DNA of 64,000 bases from Devosia lacusdianchii (GTDB lineage Bacteria > Pseudomonadota > Alphaproteobacteria > Rhizobiales > Devosiaceae). Below the pieces are notes generated by a model. The model made no database searches. It was not told the DNA's origin and worked only from the letters and a program-made list of their open reading frames with translations. Both the position numbers and the translations under genes were made by a program. Location: the NCBI RefSeq assembly GCF_022429625.1, contig NZ_CP092483.1, positions 1,178,001 through 1,242,000 of the forward strand. Direction: 5' to 3'. The first letter of the stretch is position 1, and each line of letters begins with the position of its first letter. This document shows positions 60,621-64,000 of the stretch, piece after piece.

Positions 60621-61090
60621 CTGTGCAAGCTGACCTCCGCAGGAAGGGCTGGACGCGAAAGCAGAAGCGTCTGGCGCTGATCGCCGGCCTGGCCGTGGTC
60701 ATTGGTCTCGCGACGACGCTGGTGCTGGTCGCCCTGCGCGACCAGATCGTGTTCTTCTATTCGCCATCCGACGTGATCGCCCGCGACGTCGCCGCCGGCC
60801 AGCCGATCCGGCTCGGTGGCCTGGTCAAGGACGGAAGTTGGGTGCGTGACGGTCAGAACAACAGCTTTGTGGTCACCGACGGCGCGACCGATATCGCTGC
60901 GCACTATACCGGCATTCTCCCGGACCTGTTCCGCGAAGGACAGGGCGTGGTGGCGGAGGGCGCGATGGGTCCGGACGGACAGTTCATCGCGTCCAATGTG
61001 CTGGCCAAGCACGACGAGAACTACATTCCCAAAGAGGTCGTCGAGGCGCTGAAGGCCAGCGGCGAGTGGCGACCGGAGGCAGGGCAGTGA
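60617..61090 (+). CDS. ccmE: Cytochrome c maturation heme chaperone CcmE
   Basis: 157 residues. A membrane anchor near residues 20-42 is followed by the OB-fold periplasmic domain; H132 in L-A-K-H-D-E-N-Y-I-P is the heme-binding histidine. It carries heme from CcmABCD to the CcmFHI ligase. ATGA overlap with ccmI; a palindromic repeat separates it from ccmF. Confidence 0.93.
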   Translation: MTVQADLRRKGWTRKQKRLALIAGLAVVIGLATTLVLVALRDQIVFFYSPSDVIARDVAAGQPIRLGGLVKDGSWVRDGQNNSFVVTDGATDIAAHYTGILPDLFREGQGVVAEGAMGPDGQFIASNVLAKHDENYIPKEVVEALKASGEWRPEAGQ

Positions 61091-61112
61091 TGGCGGTTTG
61101 GCCAAGCATCTC

Positions 61113-61242
61113 TTCACCTCTCCCTTTGGGGGAGAGGTCGGCCGCAGGCCGGGTGAGGGGGCCTTTCCCCCGCAGCGCATCCAGAAACGGCACCCTCACC
61201 CGACCCAAGAGGGTCGACCTCTCCCCCAAAGGGAGAGGTGAA
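61113..61242. repeat. Palindromic element, class F copy 2, between ccmE and ccmF
   Basis: Perfect 28-base terminal inverted repeats (61113-61140 and 61215-61242). It fills nearly all of the 187-base gap in an otherwise overlapping operon. The middle includes CCCTCACCCGACCCAAGAGG as at 46797-46916. Confidence 0.85.
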
Positions 61243-61277
61243 GGTGGTGCCGAGCGGCCTTGCGGGGGCAGCCATCT

Positions 61278-63251
61278 ATGAGCATCGAACTCGGCCACTT
61301 CGCCCTCATCCTCGCCTTCGCCGTGGCGACCGTCTCGGCCATTGGTGGCTATGCCTTCTGGCGCTCCGGGCAGCGCCTTGCACTGGTGCTGAGCCAGGCC
61401 GCGGTGCTGCAATTCGTGCTGGTGGCGGTAGCCTTTGCCGCGCTGATCCAGGCTTTCGTGACTTCAGATTTCAGCCTGCTGCTGGCGGTGGAGAATTCCC
61501 ATTCGCTGAAGCCCCTGATCTTCAAGATTTCCGGCGTTTGGGGCAATCACGAGGGCTCAATGGTCCTCTGGATCCTGATCCTGGTGGCCTTCGGCGCCAT
61601 GGTGGCCGCCTTTGGCCGCCGCCTGCCCGCCGACCTGCTGGCGCTGGTTCTGGCAACGCAGAGCCTGCTGACTGCGGCGTTTGCCGGCTTCACCATCTTC
61701 ACCTCCAATCCCTTTGCCCGCATCTTTCCGCCGCCGATGGAAGGCAATGACCTCAATCCGGTATTGCAGGATATCGGGCTCGCCATCCATCCGCCGCTGC
61801 TCTACGCCGGCTATGTCGGCTTCTCGATCTGTTTCTCCTTCGCCATTGCGGCGCTGATTTCCGGCCGCATCGACCAGGCCTGGGCGCGCTGGGTGCGGCC
61901 CTGGACCATGCTGAGCTGGACCTTCCTCACCTTGGGCATCGCCATGGGCTCGTACTGGGCCTACTACGAGCTCGGCTGGGGCGGCTGGTGGTTCTGGGAC
62001 CCGGTCGAAAATGCCAGCTTCATGCCCTGGCTGGCCGGCACGGCGCTGCTGCATTCGGCTCTGGTGATGGAAAAGCGCAACGCGCTCAAGATCTGGACCA
62101 TCTTCCTCTCCATCATCACTTTCAGCCTGTCGCTGCTGGGCACATTCCTCGTCCGCTCCGGCATCCTGACCTCGGTGCACACCTTTGCCAGCGACCCGAC
62201 ACGCGGGCTGGTGATCCTGTCGCTGCTGGCGCTGGTCATCGGCGGCGCCTTCTTCCTGTTCGCGCTGCGGGCTTCGAGCCTGCGGCAGGGCGGGCTGTTT
62301 GCGCCGGTCAGCCGTGAAGGCGCGCTGATCCTCAATAACCTGTTCCTCGCGACTGCCGTTGGCGCTGTGCTGGTCGGCACGCTCTATCCGCTGGTGCTCG
62401 ATGCGGTGGCGGGCACGACGATCTCGGTAGGGGCGCCGTTCTTCAATCTGACCTTCGGCGCGCTGATGGCGCCCCTCTTGCTGGTGCTGCCATTCGGGCC
62501 GCTGCTGGCGTGGAAGCGCGCCGATATCGTCGGGGCCGCGCAGCGCCTGATCGGCGCCGCTGCGCTGGCGATTTTCGCCACCATCCTGATCTCGGCCCTC
62601 GGCGGGGTTTCGATCTCGCTGGCCCCGCTCGGACTGCTCCTCGGCTTCTGGGTGGCGTTCGGCGCGGTGGCCGAACTGGTTGATCGCAGCAAGATCGGCC
62701 GCATTCCCCTGCGCGAAAGCTGGCGCCGGCTCGTGGGCCTGCCCCGCAGTGCCTGGTCCACCGCCATTGCCCATTTCGGCATCGGTATCACCGTACTCGG
62801 CATTGTCGCGACGTCGGCCTGGGAAACCGAATTGGTCACCACGCTCAATCCGGGCGAGAGCGCCGAGCTCTCGGGCTATGTCGTGACCTTCGACAGCTTC
62901 GATCAGGTTCCCGGGCCCAATTACGTGTCCGATGAAGGGCGCTTCACCATCACTGCGCCGGACGGCGGCAAGCGGCAGGCGATCGCCGACCGGCGCACCT
63001 ATGTCGCGTCAGGCATGCCGACCACCGAGGCGGCCATCGAGACCTATGGCTTCTCGCAAGTCTATCTGCAGCTCGGCGAGCCGCTGGAGGACACCCATGT
63101 GGTCCGCGTCTGGCACAAGCCCTACATCACCCTGATCTGGCTGGGGACGATCCTGATGGCCCTGGCGGGCGTGCTGTCGCTGACCGATCGCAAGGTGCGG
63201 GTCGGCGCGCCACGCCGTGCGGCCAAGCCGGTACCGGGGTTGGCGGAATGA
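61278..63251 (+). CDS. ccmF: Heme lyase subunit CcmF (CycK)
   Basis: 657 residues from the ATG at 61278, about fourteen membrane helices. The tryptophan-rich WWD motif is at residues 234-245 ([12 protein letters not shown]), and the N-A-L-K and S-V-H-T-F-A-S-D-P segments follow. It attaches heme to apocytochrome c in the inner membrane, with CcmH and CcmI. The last bases overlap ccmH by four. Confidence 0.95.
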   Translation: MSIELGHFALILAFAVATVSAIGGYAFWRSGQRLALVLSQAAVLQFVLVAVAFAALIQAFVTSDFSLLLAVENSHSLKPLIFKISGVWGNHEGSMVLWILILVAFGAMVAAFGRRLPADLLALVLATQSLLTAAFAGFTIFTSNPFARIFPPPMEGNDLNPVLQDIGLAIHPPLLYAGYVGFSICFSFAIAALISGRIDQAWARWVRPWTMLSWTFLTLGIAMGSYWAYYELGWGGWWFWDPVENASFMPWLAGTALLHSALVMEKRNALKIWTIFLSIITFSLSLLGTFLVRSGILTSVHTFASDPTRGLVILSLLALVIGGAFFLFALRASSLRQGGLFAPVSREGALILNNLFLATAVGAVLVGTLYPLVLDAVAGTTISVGAPFFNLTFGALMAPLLLVLPFGPLLAWKRADIVGAAQRLIGAAALAIFATILISALGGVSISLAPLGLLLGFWVAFGAVAELVDRSKIGRIPLRESWRRLVGLPRSAWSTAIAHFGIGITVLGIVATSAWETELVTTLNPGESAELSGYVVTFDSFDQVPGPNYVSDEGRFTITAPDGGKRQAIADRRTYVASGMPTTEAAIETYGFSQVYLQLGEPLEDTHVVRVWHKPYITLIWLGTILMALAGVLSLTDRKVRVGAPRRAAKPVPGLAE

Positions 63252-63691
63252 CCTGGATGCGTGCACTCGCCTTGCTGTTGGTGCTGTGGACGGGCCCGGC
63301 CCTGGCGCTGAGCCCCGATGAAATCCTGCCCGACCCGGTGCTGGAGCAACGCGCCCGCGATATCTCGGCGGGGTTGCGGTGCCTGGTCTGCCAAAACCAA
63401 TCCATCGACGACAGCGATGCCGACCTCGCCAAGGACCTGCGCGTGCTGGTGCGCGAACGGCTGGTGGCCGGCGACAGCGACGAGGCGGTCCGGCAGTACG
63501 TGGTCGATCGCTATGGCGAATATGTGCTGCTCAATCCCCGGCTGGGTGGTCACACCATCGTGCTGTGGATCGCGGCGCCGCTTCTACTGATCGTCGGGCT
63601 GGGCACGCTCTGGGTCGTCGGCCGGCGGCGTCGCGTGGTTGAAGCCGGGTTGAGTGTGGAAGAGCAGGCCGCGCTCGACGAGCTGAAATAG
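63248..63691 (+). CDS. ccmH: Cytochrome c maturation protein CcmH (CycL)
   Basis: 147 residues. A signal peptide precedes the periplasmic domain with the redox motif C45-L-V-C48 (L-R-C-L-V-C-Q-N-Q), and a C-terminal membrane helix is present ([13 protein letters not shown]). It keeps apocytochrome c cysteines reduced for heme attachment. Operon order ccmI-ccmE-ccmF-ccmH matches the cycHJKL arrangement of rhizobia. Confidence 0.95.
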   Translation: MTWMRALALLLVLWTGPALALSPDEILPDPVLEQRARDISAGLRCLVCQNQSIDDSDADLAKDLRVLVRERLVAGDSDEAVRQYVVDRYGEYVLLNPRLGGHTIVLWIAAPLLLIVGLGTLWVVGRRRRVVEAGLSVEEQAALDELK

Positions 63692-63707
63692 GCATCATCT
63701 TTCATAA

Positions 63708-63800
63708 CACCGGCGTTCCCGCGGGCTCGACCTGAGGGCCACTATCAACACGGCGCAAAGCGGCGAATGACCTCGGGTCAGGCCCGAGGGAACGCCGGTG
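63708..63800. repeat. Palindromic element, class B-like, behind ccmH
   Basis: Imperfect inverted repeats of about 30 bases at 63708-63737 and 63771-63800, related to the class B copies at 36109-36195 and 42979-43064. No gene is seen in the 274-base gap that contains it. Confidence 0.7.
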
Positions 63801-63965
63801 GATGGTATCGAGCAAACTTCGCAGCAGCATTGTGGCCACCGATCGCCCCAATCCCGCCCGCAACATTGCCAAAGCTTAATGTTGGCGCAACCTCGCTGAA
63901 AGCTCGACCGTTCCATATCTATGCCCCACAAGCTGTTGAGGGCTTGCCGAAGGAGATCAGTTTCC

Positions 63966-64000
63966 ATGCGCCCGACTATTCTTACGCGTACCCGCCGCTG
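63966..64000 (+). CDS. Start of a gene cut by the window end, possibly degP
   Basis: Only the first 11-12 codons are in the window: ATG at 63966 with AAGGAG about ten bases before it. The residues are basic, fitting the start of a signal peptide. In rhizobial genomes cycHJKL is commonly followed by the protease gene degP, which makes that identity plausible, but the visible sequence cannot confirm it. Confidence 0.35.
   Translation, partial: MRPTILTRTRR

Noticed and set aside
61557..62774. 405-residue minus-strand frame opposite ccmF
   Set aside because: Q/R/E-rich shadow; ccmF is unmistakable on the plus strand.

Overview
The window is GC-rich, densely packed chromosomal DNA from an alphaproteobacterium, most likely of the order Hyphomicrobiales (Rhizobiales) and perhaps near Devosia. 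This is inferred from gene content: a Ros/MucR regulator, a feuPQ-like two-component pair, a cycHJKL-type cytochrome c maturation operon, DUF1491 and DUF2336 proteins, an intact gene transfer agent (GTA) cluster and a perfect CtrA-type box. The genus is not proven. No rRNA, tRNA, CRISPR array, transposase or integrase was seen.

Layout. 1-9.9 kb: a clipped DUF4166 gene, a Tat-exported beta-helix protein, a HerA-like ATPase (DUF853) coupled to a degenerate LOG-fold protein, a receiver-domain protein, Fe superoxide dismutase, an AraC regulator with an MFS exporter, and oligopeptidase B. 10.0-15.9 kb: a seven-gene mrpABCDEFG cation/proton antiporter operon with every junction overlapping. 16-22.4 kb: MucR, an orphan DnaA domain IV protein overlapping a DUF6456 protein, SufE, a PAS histidine kinase overlapping a peptidoglycan-binding protein, and DUF1491. 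22.4-33.1 kb: a DUF2336 protein, small and lipoprotein genes, TetR, chromate transporter, VOC protein, a truncated phosphoesterase, a DUF1254/DUF1214 pair, a RelE/XRE toxin-antitoxin pair, a class A penicillin-binding protein, YcgN and a DMT permease. 33.3-36.1 kb: a degenerate GGDEF protein behind a CtrA-type box, an Hsp70-like protein and a DUF2147 protein.

36.3-51.4 kb is a complete-looking GTA structural cluster in the canonical order (small and large terminase, portal, protease, capsid, head-tail connectors, tail tube, tape measure, baseplate/hub, NlpC/P60 peptidase, tip protein), ending in a GH108 endolysin with a C-terminal membrane segment. A DUF1902/HicA-type toxin-antitoxin pair follows. 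Every sizeable gap inside the GTA cluster is filled by a palindromic repeat, and one such repeat encodes the C-terminus of the NlpC/P60 gene.

52-64 kb: a FeuNPQ-like signalling operon, a lipoprotein, an unrecognised 405-residue protein, a minus-strand pair of sarcosine-oxidase-like flavoproteins with unusual features (no GcvT domain in one, no Rossmann glycine motif in the other), and ccmI-ccmE-ccmF-ccmH. The first codons of a next gene, possibly degP, lie at the window end.

The most novel-looking items are the repeat-filled GTA cluster with its endolysin/membrane-tail arrangement, the reduced flavoprotein pair, the HerA-like ATPase with a dead LOG-fold partner, and the orphan DnaA domain IV/DUF6456 pair.
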